A DNA stretch of 32,110 bases, taken from JAVJSD01 sp040219575. GTDB taxonomy: Bacteria; Planctomycetota; Planctomycetia; Pirellulales; Pirellulaceae. The notes beneath the pieces are model-generated. The model was given only the letters and a program-made list of their open reading frames with translations. It was not told the origin of the DNA and made no database searches. The stretch is taken from contig JAVJSD010000088.1 of NCBI GenBank assembly GCA_040219575.1, positions 1 through 32,110 on the forward strand, in the 5' to 3' direction. The position numbers were made by a program, and so were the translations under genes. Position 1 is the first letter of the stretch; each line of letters opens with the position of its first letter. Below, piece by piece: positions 25,401 to 32,110 of this stretch.

Positions 25401-28400
25401 GCATCTTGGCCGCCCACTCCATCGGGATCGGGCTGGGTGACCTTGGTCCGCCGCCCCAAGCCGTCGTATTCATAGCTGGTGACGCGGTCCAGGGCGTCGG
25501 TCATGCTGGTCATCTGGCTGGCGTCGTCATAGGCGTACTCGATCTCGGGCGACGGGTCGCCGCCCATGCCGTCCGGATCGGGCAGCGTCGTTTTCACCAG
25601 GCGATTGAGATTGTCGTAGTCGTACTCGGTGCGGTTCCCGAGCTGGTCGACCATCGCCGTACGGTTGCCGACCTTGTCGTACTCGTAGGTGATCTCGGGC
25701 GGATCGTTCCCACCGACTCCGTCCAAATCCGGGAGGATCGTCTTCACCAGCCGGCCCAGGTCGTCGTACTCGTACTCGGTCACTCGGCCGAGCGCATCGG
25801 TTTGGCTGGTGAGTTGGCCCGCGTCGTCGTAGGTGCGAGAGATGACCGGCGAGGACTGTCCGCCCGCGCCGTCGGGATCGGGGAGCGTGGTCTCGATCAG
25901 CCGGTTCATGATGTCGTACTCGTACGACGTGACGTTCCCCAACTCGTCGGTCATCGTGGCCACGTTGCCGGCCGCGTCGTAGGTGTAGACGATCTCCGGC
26001 GGATCGTTCCCGCCCACGCCGTCCAGGTCCGGAAGGATGATCTTGGTCCGCTGGCCGGCGTCGTCGTATTCGTACTCGGTGACGTTGCCCAGGGCGTCGG
26101 TGATGGTGGCGACCTGGCCGTTGTCGTCGTAGGTGTAGGTGGTGACCGGCGCGCTCTGGCCGCCTCCGCCGTCCGGATCGGGCTGCGTGACAGTCAGCAG
26201 CCGGTTCATCTCATCGTAGGTGTACGTGGTGACGTTCCCCAGAGCATCGGTCTCGGTCAGCAGGTTGCCGGCCGCATCGTACGTGTAAGAGATCTCCGGA
26301 GCGTCCTCGCCGCCCGCTCCGTCTGGGTCGGGCAGCGTCATCTCGATCAGTCGGTCCAGCGCGTCGTAGAGATACTCCGTACGGCGGCTCAGTCCGTCGA
26401 TCACGGCGGCCACGTTGCCGTACACGTCGTACTCGTACGACTCGCTCGTCTCGTCGCCCGTGCCGAAAGCGTACACGATCTCCAGCAGCCGGCCGAAGTC
26501 GGCGTCCTGGTCGTCGTCCTCGTAGAGGTACTTGGTGACGCGACCCAGAGCGTCCGTAATGGTGGAGAGCAGCCCGCCCGCCAGATCGCCCGCCTGCGTG
26601 GGCGCGGCGGTGTAGGTGTAGGTGGTGGTGACGTCGTCCGTCTCCATGTTGATCTGGTCGTCGATCTCGCCGACGACGCGGGTCATGGAGAGGACGTTGC
26701 CGTTACCCGAGTCGATCTCATACAGCGTGACGCGGCCCAGATCGTCGGTCTCGCTGGTCATGCGGTTGTACGTCGACTCGTAGGTCCGCGTGACGGTCGT
26801 CGCGTCGGGGAGCGTGATGTAGGTCACGTTGCCGCTCGAATCGTAGTCGAAATCGGTCACTTGTTGACCGAGCGGGCCGGCCCCGTCGGGGTCGGGAAGC
26901 GTGAGCGTCAGAAGGTCGCCGGTCGTCGTGTCGCGATCGTACTCGCTCACACGTCCTAGTTCGTCCGTCGTCTTCGTGACACGGAAGTGGTCATCGATCT
27001 CGTAGTCCACGTCGTTGCCATTGCCGTCGGTGAGCGTGGCCACTTCATCGGCAGGGCTGGCGATCGTCGCGGGGTTCTGGCGCGTGCCGACTCCGGAGCC
27101 TATGTCGGGCAATCCGACATTGACTGCGGCTGCGATATCCCGGTCGCTGCCGTCCGGCAGATCGTATCGCGTGACCAAGCCGCTGCTGTTGTAGGTGTAA
27201 GTGGTCGTTTCGTCGTTGGCGTCGTCGGACGTGATCATGCGTCCGCTGCCGTTGTACGTGAAGGTGCGATCGGGAGCTGCCTGTCCGCCGGCGCCGTCAG
27301 GGTCGGGGAACGTGATGCTCGTCAGTTCGTCGTAACCGTTGCGCGCCAACGTGACGGCGCGGCTGGCGAAATCGGTGATCGTGGACAGCATGCCGCTGGA
27401 GTAACTGAAGCTCGTGGCGCGGCCGAAGGGATCGGTGATCGACTGCAACAAGCCGCTAGACCAGGAGTAGCTGATGGTGTTGCCGTTGGTGTCGTTCTCG
27501 CTGATCAGGTAGCCGTTCTCGTCGTACGTTTGACTGCCGCCCCCCTTGAATGTGAGCGTGAAGGTATCGTCCTGGTTTTCGACGAACGTGGCCTGCATCC
27601 AGGCGGGGACCGTGTAGCCGCCTTGGCCGTCGTCGGCGAAGAACTGCGTTGTCCCACCGCCGGGAGCGAAGCCGACGCCGCCGTCGCCGAAAATGAGTTG
27701 GTTGACGCCCGCGATCGACCACGCCAGGCCGAGCGAACTTTCGAACCCGCTTTTGTGGGCGTACTTGCCTGAGAAGTTGCGAGTTGCAATCTCTTGATCG
27801 GGTGCTGTTCCGTGGTACTCGGTGATGTCCACCCCCCAGTCATAGATGCCGGTGGCCAGACTGGAGGCGTCGACAGGAATCACGAAGCGCAACGGATCGC
27901 CGGCTGACAGCGAGGAGGTGTCGTACCAGATCGTGGTTGAGACCGGACCAGTCGGGGAGTCGATCCAGCCCGTAACCGACAATTCGTCGGGAACTGCGCC
28001 GTCGTCCGGCTGATAGGTTTCGGCCACGATGGTGAGTTGTCCCGCGTCGCGTGAGCTATAGACGAGCTTCACGCCGGGGAGGACTTCCACCTCCCGAACC
28101 ACGACGGCCGCGAAGATATTGGCGCAGCCGCAGAGGGCGTTGGAATTAGTCATGCCGATCGCATCATCGTCGATGATCGTGATCAGGCTCGTGTCGTCGA
28201 CGATCTGCCCATGCGAGGCGTTGCTGAGCTTCAGCTTGAACGTCTCATCGGACTCCTTTAAGGAATCGTTGGTAATCCAGAACTCGTTCAGCGTCTTGAC
28301 CGTTTCACCCGGCAGAAACGTCACTGTGTCGCCCAATAGACTACCGCCCGAACCGTGGTAGTCGCTGGTATCGGCCGTGCCCGGCGACCAACTGTACTCC

Positions 28401-29653
28401 ACGACCACGGGGAAGCCGCTTTGGTCGGAGAGGGTGAGCGTGAACGGGTGGTTCCCGTAGTCTTCGGGAACCTCATAGTCCGAGATGATGAAGTGCGGTT
28501 CGGGGTCGTTGTCGAGGATGGTGACGGCCGCCGTGCTGGTCCCCATCGAGGCGTTGTTGGGAGTGTCGAGCGTCACGCTGAACGCCTCATCCGGTTCGTC
28601 CAGCAGATCCTCCGTGATGGCGATCTGAATCGTCTTCTGCGTTTCGCCGATGCCGAAGCTGACCGACCCGTTGGTGACCTCGGCAAAGTCCTCATCCGTG
28701 GCCGTGCCCTCTTGCGTGGAGTAGCTGACGGTCACCTCACGCCCGCTGGCCGTGGAGAGCGCAACGGTGAACGTCGCGTAGCCGGCCGACTCCGAGATGC
28801 TCGACGAGGAGGTGCTGATGCTGACCACAGGGGGATCGTCATCGTCTCCGATCAAGACGTCGAGGTGGCTGATCGGACTGCCCGAACCGCCGGTGCTGCC
28901 GATGTCGACCGAGAATTCCTCGTCGTCGTCTTCGTCGAGGGTGTCGGGCGTGATCGGCACCGAAAAGGTCTGCGTGGTGGCGGTGGTGCCGGCGGCGAAC
29001 GTCAGCGTTCCGGCGGCGGCCGTGTAGTCGCTGCCCGCTTGAGCGGCGGTGTAGTAGGTGCCGTTGCCGTTGCTGGTCGAGTACGGGACCAGCACCTGGA
29101 GGTCGCTGACGCCCGACAGGCTGACCGTGAAGACGGCGCTGGTGTCTCCCTCGCCGATGCTTGAAGGGCCGCTGAGCGAGGCGTCGGGCGGGTCGTCGTC
29201 GTCGGTGATCGTACCCGTGCCCTGGCTCGTGCCGAGCGACGCGCCGGAAGGACTCGACAGGTTGAGATAGAAGTACTCGTATTCCTCCTCGTCGACCCCG
29301 TCGTCGATGAGATCGATGTAGATCGTCGCCATGTCCGTGAACGCGGATATCATCAACACTCCGCTGGTGGCGGTGTAATCGTCGCCGGCCAGGGCGGAGT
29401 TGTTGCTCGTCGCGAAGTCCACGTAGACATCGGTTTCGAGCGTCTCGTCCAGGTAGACCTGGAATGCCATGTAGCCGTCACCCTCGTAGGCGTTGCCGTC
29501 GCCGACGCTGACCGTCGCCAGCAGTTGACGCGGTTCCAACGCTTCCACGGACATGCGGCGTTGATAGTGGCGTTTCGGTCTGCCAGCATGCTCCTTGCGA
29601 CGAAGGCCCAAACGCTGCAACGTACTTTTCCAGTCGCCCGGCAGAATCCGCAT
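22487..29653 (-). CDS. giant Calx-beta/RHS-repeat protein with transglutaminase-like C-terminal toxin domain
   Basis: 2388 residues from the ATG at 29653 (AAGGG upstream; the frame is open to 29893). The order is: basic N-terminus with the planctomycete LEPR motif LEPRQLLA (39-46); four Calx-beta domains (about 47-497, each ending in a DDD or DND motif); a linker; many RHS/YD repeats (about 700-2050), ten of which form exact 50-residue units; and the RHS core RARYYDAALGHWISEDPI to NSDPTGL (about 2060-2113). The final 275 residues resemble Bacillus Tgl protein-glutamine gamma-glutamyltransferase: VGCYVASNWVMLRGIAETLG (Cys about 2257), WIPGDWGYIKN, GENIIYVG and WGHPAGI. RHS shells encapsulate and deliver such toxins. 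The LEPR motif suggests export or cell-surface location. The LRR gene downstream may protect the producer. Confidence 0.88.
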   Translation of the reverse strand: MRILPGDWKSTLQRLGLRRKEHAGRPKRHYQRRMSVEALEPRQLLATVSVGDGNAYEGDGYMAFQVYLDETLETDVYVDFATSNNSALAGDDYTATSGVLMISAFTDMATIYIDLIDDGVDEEEYEYFYLNLSSPSGASLGTSQGTGTITDDDDPPDASLSGPSSIGEGDTSAVFTVSLSGVSDLQVLVPYSTSNGNGTYYTAAQAGSDYTAAAGTLTFAAGTTATTQTFSVPITPDTLDEDDDEEFSVDIGSTGGSGSPISHLDVLIGDDDDPPVVSISTSSSSISESAGYATFTVALSTASGREVTVSYSTQEGTATDEDFAEVTNGSVSFGIGETQKTIQIAITEDLLDEPDEAFSVTLDTPNNASMGTSTAAVTILDNDPEPHFIISDYEVPEDYGNHPFTLTLSDQSGFPVVVEYSWSPGTADTSDYHGSGGSLLGDTVTFLPGETVKTLNEFWITNDSLKESDETFKLKLSNASHGQIVDDTSLITIIDDDAIGMTNSNALCGCANIFAAVVVREVEVLPGVKLVYSSRDAGQLTIVAETYQPDDGAVPDELSVTGWIDSPTGPVSTTIWYDTSSLSAGDPLRFVIPVDASSLATGIYDWGVDITEYHGTAPDQEIATRNFSGKYAHKSGFESSLGLAWSIAGVNQLIFGDGGVGFAPGGGTTQFFADDGQGGYTVPAWMQATFVENQDDTFTLTFKGGGSQTYDENGYLISENDTNGNTISYSWSSGLLQSITDPFGRATSFSYSSGMLSTITDFASRAVTLARNGYDELTSITFPDPDGAGGQAAPDRTFTYNGSGRMITSDDANDETTTYTYNSSGLVTRYDLPDGSDRDIAAAVNVGLPDIGSGVGTRQNPATIASPADEVATLTDGNGNDVDYEIDDHFRVTKTTDELGRVSEYDRDTTTGDLLTLTLPDPDGAGPLGQQVTDFDYDSSGNVTYITLPDATTVTRTYESTYNRMTSETDDLGRVTLYEIDSGNGNVLSMTRVVGEIDDQINMETDDVTTTYTYTAAPTQAGDLAGGLLSTITDALGRVTKYLYEDDDQDADFGRLLEIVYAFGTGDETSESYEYDVYGNVAAVIDGLSRRTEYLYDALDRLIEMTLPDPDGAGGEDAPEISYTYDAAGNLLTETDALGNVTTYTYDEMNRLLTVTQPDPDGGGGQSAPVTTYTYDDNGQVATITDALGNVTEYEYDDAGQRTKIILPDLDGVGGNDPPEIVYTYDAAGNVATMTDELGNVTSYEYDIMNRLIETTLPDPDGAGGQSSPVISRTYDDAGQLTSQTDALGRVTEYEYDDLGRLVKTILPDLDGVGGNDPPEITYEYDKVGNRTAMVDQLGNRTEYDYDNLNRLVKTTLPDPDGMGGDPSPEIEYAYDDASQMTSMTDALDRVTSYEYDGLGRRTKVTQPDPDGVGGQDAPETDYTYDAAGNLLTVTDALGNVTTYEYDDLYRRIKVTAPDPDGGGGQAAPETEYAYDLLGRMTSVTDPLDRTTSYEYDALGRRTKVTQPDPDGVGGEDAPETDYAYDFVGNLTSMTDPLGEVTTYAYDNLYRLISTTLPDPDNGGSLDAPETTYTYDAVGNRLSLTDPVGNVTSWVYDAHNRVIEETNELSDTRYFEYDDAGNLVEKTDRNGLVTEFTYDNLYRLTQEVWKDGMTTVNTLDFTYDAAGQMTAASDDNSSYDYTYDGLGRVTYLEIDNGGPLVNFTQGFNLVGSRTALATDIDDGGGVDDDFQNVYNYDNLQRLTRVDQIGQMGGNSVAEKRVDFAYNAAGQYTTITRYKDTDGGSTHLVATSAYGYDDIGRLTDLTHTHDTTTIADYDWTFDAFSRITSLSFSSSVGNDGDSDYTYDDTGQLTDADHDYQTDEAYTYDENGNRTISGYSTGDNNLLSTDGTYNYSYDDEGNRVLKTNISTGDYTEYEWDHRNRLTRIGQYNSSDVLQHEVEYTYDVFNRRITKEIDDDGAGGGGVDTIQYVYDDDDIILAFDGSDALTNRYLHGPMVDQILADEDDTGEVLWALTDNLGSVRDLVENDGTVANHITYNAYGNITSETAPSVEFTYAYTGRERDEESDLQFNRARYYDAALGHWISEDPITFSAGDTNITRYVANNPTTNSDPTGLKIVVDGQADIVLGAFSAIDTTELDTRLVGGKKEYSLPRKQTTNLRVEILSAMLASSRRFIIRGSNTTEVIENLSKHVETRVKIVDAAKSEKLKFPNPKSLVDKFWWEPLDTDGKKGVDDFRATKSAYDALRHVWERDQYRVGCYVASNWVMLRGIAETLGRTDFDKLGDASLAQMTAYLAKTDSADDGDWIPGDWGYIKNLDWAQDNDPTGSRLGENIIYVGHDRGDEHFWGHPAGIQSKDAWIDTVEGFTAPHDSGAKMTAERKWPLVGLQSS
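24830..26329 (-). repeat. ten tandem 150-bp units encoding RHS/YD repeats
   Basis: Within the giant gene the protein repeats with an exact 50-residue period, from DPDGAGGEDAPEISYTYD at 26329 to the unit ending RVIEETNE at 24830. The consensus reads DPDGxGGxxAPExxYxYDxxGNxxxxTDxLGxVTxYEYDxxxRxxKxTxP. Ten units add up to exactly 1500 bp without an insertion or deletion. This fits growth by unequal recombination of a coding minisatellite. Confidence 0.85.
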
Positions 29654-30091
29654 GCTGATCGCCCTTTTTCGTCTCGATGAATGAGCGCGCACGACCCACT
29701 CCACGTTCACCGCGCAGCAGCGAACGTCTTGGATAGCGCGCGAAGAAAACCGCCCGAAAGCCCTGTTCTCGATTTTGCCGAATCGAACCGCCTCGCCCCA
29801 TGCGAAACAGTTGCCTGTCGCAGTAGTCGCCTGCTCCCGAGTGAGAAGTGCCCTGCGAAACTGTTCGGAACATAGCGATTCGCTGGAAGACAATCAACCA
29901 AATGGAGAGGTATTTTGTGAGAATTTCTTGGGCGACTGTTGCAGTATCACCATCGGCCCATGTAGTTGTAGCGGGCGCGACGTATCCGTGGTGGAATAGT
30001 TGGCCACCTGTTAGGCTGCATTTATTGAGAACCTCCTATTCCTGTTCTCATTGGGCAATTGCTTAGGGACAGAAACACACATCTCTCATCT
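29654..30091. other. divergent promoter region of the RHS and TPR-sulfotransferase genes
   Basis: These 438 bases separate two divergent genes. No protein or RNA gene is recognised. The only conspicuous structure is the inverted repeat at 30026-30050. Confidence 0.5.
30026..30050. promoter_or_regulatory. inverted repeat, candidate operator before the TPR-sulfotransferase gene
   Basis: TGAGAAC and GTTCTCA are perfect 7-nt arms around an 11-nt centre, about 42 nt upstream of the ATG at 30092. The spacing fits a dimeric regulator or a leader hairpin. No cognate regulator is visible in the window. Confidence 0.35.
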
Positions 30092-31582
30092 ATGAATTCT
30101 TCCACTTTGATGCGGGCGCGTTGGCAACACGAGCAAGGCGACCTTGAGTCGGCGCGCAGGACCTGTCTTGAACTACTCAGCAACGACGATCGTAGTTTCG
30201 ACGCGATGCACCTGCTGGGTGTGGTCGAGTTGCAGTCAGGACGGTTCGCGCAGGCCGCAGGACAACTCGCACGGGCGACCGAAGTAGACGCCCGACGCGC
30301 CGACGTGTGGAATCACTTGGCGATCGCCTATTCCAAGCTCGGAAAGCACGAGGCCGCGATCACCGCCTTCGAGCGGGCCGTAGGCTGCGACGCGACGACG
30401 CCCGACGTGCACTTCAATCTGGCGCTGGCCTACTCACGAAACAGCCGGACGGAGGAGGCGATCGCCAGTCTGCGGCGTGCCATTGCCCTGCGGTCGGACT
30501 TCGCGGAAGCGCACGGCAAGCTTGGCAAGCTCCTAAGGGACCGAGGCGACCTCGTGTCCGCTGTTGAATCTCTCCGGACCGCAGCTTCGCTACGGCCGAA
30601 CGACGCCCGCCTGCAGAAGACGCTTGACGGTTGCTTGGAACGCCTCCAGCAAGACCAGGGTCCGCCGATCTCCTCACGGTTTGCCAGGCAACTGCTGCTC
30701 CTGTGCGAAGAGTCGCAGAACAGTCCGGTTGCCGATGGGGATTCATCTTGTATCGACGAAAGGCTGTTCTTCGCTTTCGGCACGCCCAAGTCGGGAACCA
30801 CCTGGGTGCAGATGTTGCTCGATGCGCATCCGGAGGTCGCCTGTCGTCCTGAGGACCAGTTCGCCGTGTTGTTCGACGGGGCCGAACGCCTGGTCGAGGG
30901 TTACAACAAGGTGCTCGCGGAGGTGGACCGCCGCACCGCCAATCAAGGAGCGGATGTATTGACCAAGCGGGATGCGGCCTATCTGACGGCCGCGTTGATC
31001 CGCCGTACGCTTGGCAAGCGGATCGCCGAGACGGGAATCCGGCGCGCCGGCGCGAAGGACAACGCAATCGTGACCATGCTGGACGGCTTCGCCCGTCATT
31101 TTGCGACGTCGCAGTTCGTGTTCGTCGTCCGCGATCCTCGGGATGTCGCGGTTTCGAGTTGGTTCCACAATCTGCGGGTCGAGCAAGACTTCGAGCGGCG
31201 CGCGGGCACGCTCGCGCAGTGGGCGCAGCGGATTGCAAGCACTTGGTGCAAGGACGCCAGCGCGGTGTTGGAGTCGTCACAGCAACTGGGCGACCGTCTG
31301 CACATCGTTCGCTATGAGGATCTGCACGCCCAATCCGAATCGACACTGCGGGAGCTGTTCGCGTTTCTTCGAGTTGATCTGACCCCTCGTACGGCTCGTC
31401 AGTGCCTTGCAGCATGCTCGTTCGAGCGTCGCGCGCAAGGGCGTGCTACCGGAACCGAGGACCGCAGCAGCTTCTTCCGACGCGGCGTGTGCGGCGACTG
31501 GCGCAATCACCTGGACGGCCAGGTCACGGACGAGTTTGTGGCGATCGCCGGCGACGTGATGTCTCGCTTCGACTATCGCTAA
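30092..31582 (+). CDS. TPR protein fused to a PAPS-dependent sulfotransferase domain
   Basis: 496 residues from the ATG at 30092; an upstream in-frame codon at 30059 is less likely and neither has a strong ribosome-binding site. Residues 1-150 hold about four tetratricopeptide repeats (for example ADVWNHLAIAYSKLGKHEAA). Residues 220-495 are a sulfotransferase: the 5'-phosphosulfate loop FGTPKSGTTWVQMLLDAHPE, the 3'-phosphate motif VVRDPRDVAVSSW, and the C-terminal FFRRGVCGDWRNHL that closes over PAPS. It would transfer sulfate to a carbohydrate or protein, with the TPR part binding a partner. TPR-sulfotransferase fusions are frequent in planctomycetes, and the substrate is unknown. A second TPR gene follows after 36 nt, probably co-transcribed. 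Confidence 0.88.
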   Translation: MNSSTLMRARWQHEQGDLESARRTCLELLSNDDRSFDAMHLLGVVELQSGRFAQAAGQLARATEVDARRADVWNHLAIAYSKLGKHEAAITAFERAVGCDATTPDVHFNLALAYSRNSRTEEAIASLRRAIALRSDFAEAHGKLGKLLRDRGDLVSAVESLRTAASLRPNDARLQKTLDGCLERLQQDQGPPISSRFARQLLLLCEESQNSPVADGDSSCIDERLFFAFGTPKSGTTWVQMLLDAHPEVACRPEDQFAVLFDGAERLVEGYNKVLAEVDRRTANQGADVLTKRDAAYLTAALIRRTLGKRIAETGIRRAGAKDNAIVTMLDGFARHFATSQFVFVVRDPRDVAVSSWFHNLRVEQDFERRAGTLAQWAQRIASTWCKDASAVLESSQQLGDRLHIVRYEDLHAQSESTLRELFAFLRVDLTPRTARQCLAACSFERRAQGRATGTEDRSSFFRRGVCGDWRNHLDGQVTDEFVAIAGDVMSRFDYR

Positions 31583-31618
31583 AACTGCCGAGCACTGAAC
31601 AACAATGGAGAGCCGTTG

Positions 31619-32110
31619 ATGTTGTCGCCGATGCCCCCGCCTACTATCGCCGAGGCGATTCGTCTGCAACAGGCAGGGGACCTGGAGGGGGCGCGGATCG
31701 TATGCCGGGAGATCCTGGCCAGCGATTCGGAGCAGGTCGACGCCTTGCAAGCCTTGGGCGTTGTCGAGATGCAACGGAAGCAACTCGACGAGGCTTTGTC
31801 GCATCTACAGCGGGCCGCGTCGCTCGATTCCAGCCGGGCGGACGTCTGGAACCATTTGGGGGCGGCGTACTCGGCGGCGGGGCGGACCGACGAAGGACTG
31901 GCTGCGTTTGAACGGGCGATCGCGCTCGCGCCGGAACTGGCCGACGCGCACTACAACCTCGGGACGGCGCTGCGGCAACTCGACCGGCTCGAAGAAGCGC
32001 TCGCCGGCCTGCGGCGGGCTGTTGAATTGAATCCGCGTTTCGCCGAGGCGCACTTCAACCTCGGCAACCTGCTGCGCGACCAGGACCGGCTTGATGAGGC
32101 GATCGAGTCG
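31619..32110 (+). CDS. TPR-repeat protein, partial (runs off right edge)
   Basis: 164 codons are visible from the ATG at 31619, with GGAGAG about eight bases upstream and no stop before the window end. Successive tetratricopeptide repeats are clear (ADVWNHLGAAYSAAGRTDEG, LADAHYNLGTALRQLDRLEE, FAEAHFNLGNLLRDQDRLDE). The first 60 residues resemble the start of the preceding protein (GDLE.AR..C.E.L..D, then ALGVVEMQ), so the two genes look like tandem paralogues. The C-terminal part, possibly another sulfotransferase or a glycosyltransferase, lies outside the window. Confidence 0.85.
   Translation, partial: MLSPMPPPTIAEAIRLQQAGDLEGARIVCREILASDSEQVDALQALGVVEMQRKQLDEALSHLQRAASLDSSRADVWNHLGAAYSAAGRTDEGLAAFERAIALAPELADAHYNLGTALRQLDRLEEALAGLRRAVELNPRFAEAHFNLGNLLRDQDRLDEAIES

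Noticed and set aside
24830..26329. Regular repeats as a CRISPR array
   Set aside because: The period is 150 bp with coding divergence throughout and no short conserved repeat with unique spacers.
23843..26959. Long plus-strand open frames (371 and 517 codons) opposite the RHS repeats
   Set aside because: They mirror the 150-bp repeats of the minus-strand gene, consist of Val/Gly/Arg-rich low-complexity sequence and have no ribosome-binding site. They are shadows of the real gene.
29654..29893. Upstream extension of the RHS protein by 80 residues
   Set aside because: The LEPR motif should lie close to the N-terminus, and the ATG at 29653 has a good ribosome-binding site.
29929..29942. sigma-54-like TTGGGCGACTGTTGC upstream of the TPR-sulfotransferase gene
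   Set aside because: The GG-to-GC spacing is 11 bp instead of 12 and the -24 block lacks the CAC, so it is not a good match.
29848..30066. Short plus-strand frame (72 codons) before the sulfotransferase gene
   Set aside because: No ribosome-binding site or recognisable motif; the composition is not protein-like.

Overview
The window looks like a chromosomal piece of a planctomycete, probably from the Pirellulales/Planctomycetales side. The signs are a giant protein with an LEPR-type N-terminal motif (LEPRQLLA) followed by Calx-beta and RHS repeats, a membrane-anchored leucine-rich-repeat protein with the phylum's 'RAERQ..AV' opening, a small Cys-rich protein beginning MRVNPRDGVCRTC, TPR-sulfotransferase genes and a large IS110-type transposase. 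These assignments come from family recognition, not from a database search.

Layout. 1-3500: a partial gene at the left edge, a 0.7 kb stretch without a gene, an orphan three-helix membrane protein, a remnant of a sensor histidine kinase, a small anchored transthyretin-like protein, and a divergent XRE regulator. 3585-17466: a defence-type block. A leftward DUF2130 coiled-coil/nuclease-like gene and a rightward six-gene run (hsdR, hsdM, hsdS, TIR-like protein, AAA ATPase, unknown partner) flank one regulatory gene, an RtcR-like sigma-54 activator with a CARF-like N-terminus. 17555-18478: a converging class III nucleotide cyclase-like gene. 18529-21573: gene debris around an IS110-family transposase. 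21574-29653: a 2388-residue RHS polymorphic-toxin-like protein whose C-terminus resembles Bacillus Tgl transglutaminase, followed by an LRR gene. 30092-32110: two TPR genes, the first fused to a sulfotransferase.

Main observation. The only two regions outward of the CARF/sigma-54 activator gene each carry a textbook -24/-12 promoter with the same core (TTTGGCACG-N5-TGC). One faces the DUF2130 gene and the other faces hsdR. The last four junctions of the hsd run overlap or abut (TGATG, zero gap, ATGA, TGATG). The simplest reading is an inducible defence regulon: a nucleotide-sensing (CARF) activator recruits sigma-54 RNA polymerase to switch on a Type I restriction-modification complex together with a TIR-like effector, an ATPase module and a DUF2130 protein. 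RtcR is classically known for controlling RNA-repair genes, and none are present here. The nucleotide cyclase at the far end of the block could be linked to the signal, but that is only inference.

Limits: no searches or alignments could be run. Family calls rest on visible motifs, and start sites were chosen from ribosome-binding sites and gene overlaps.
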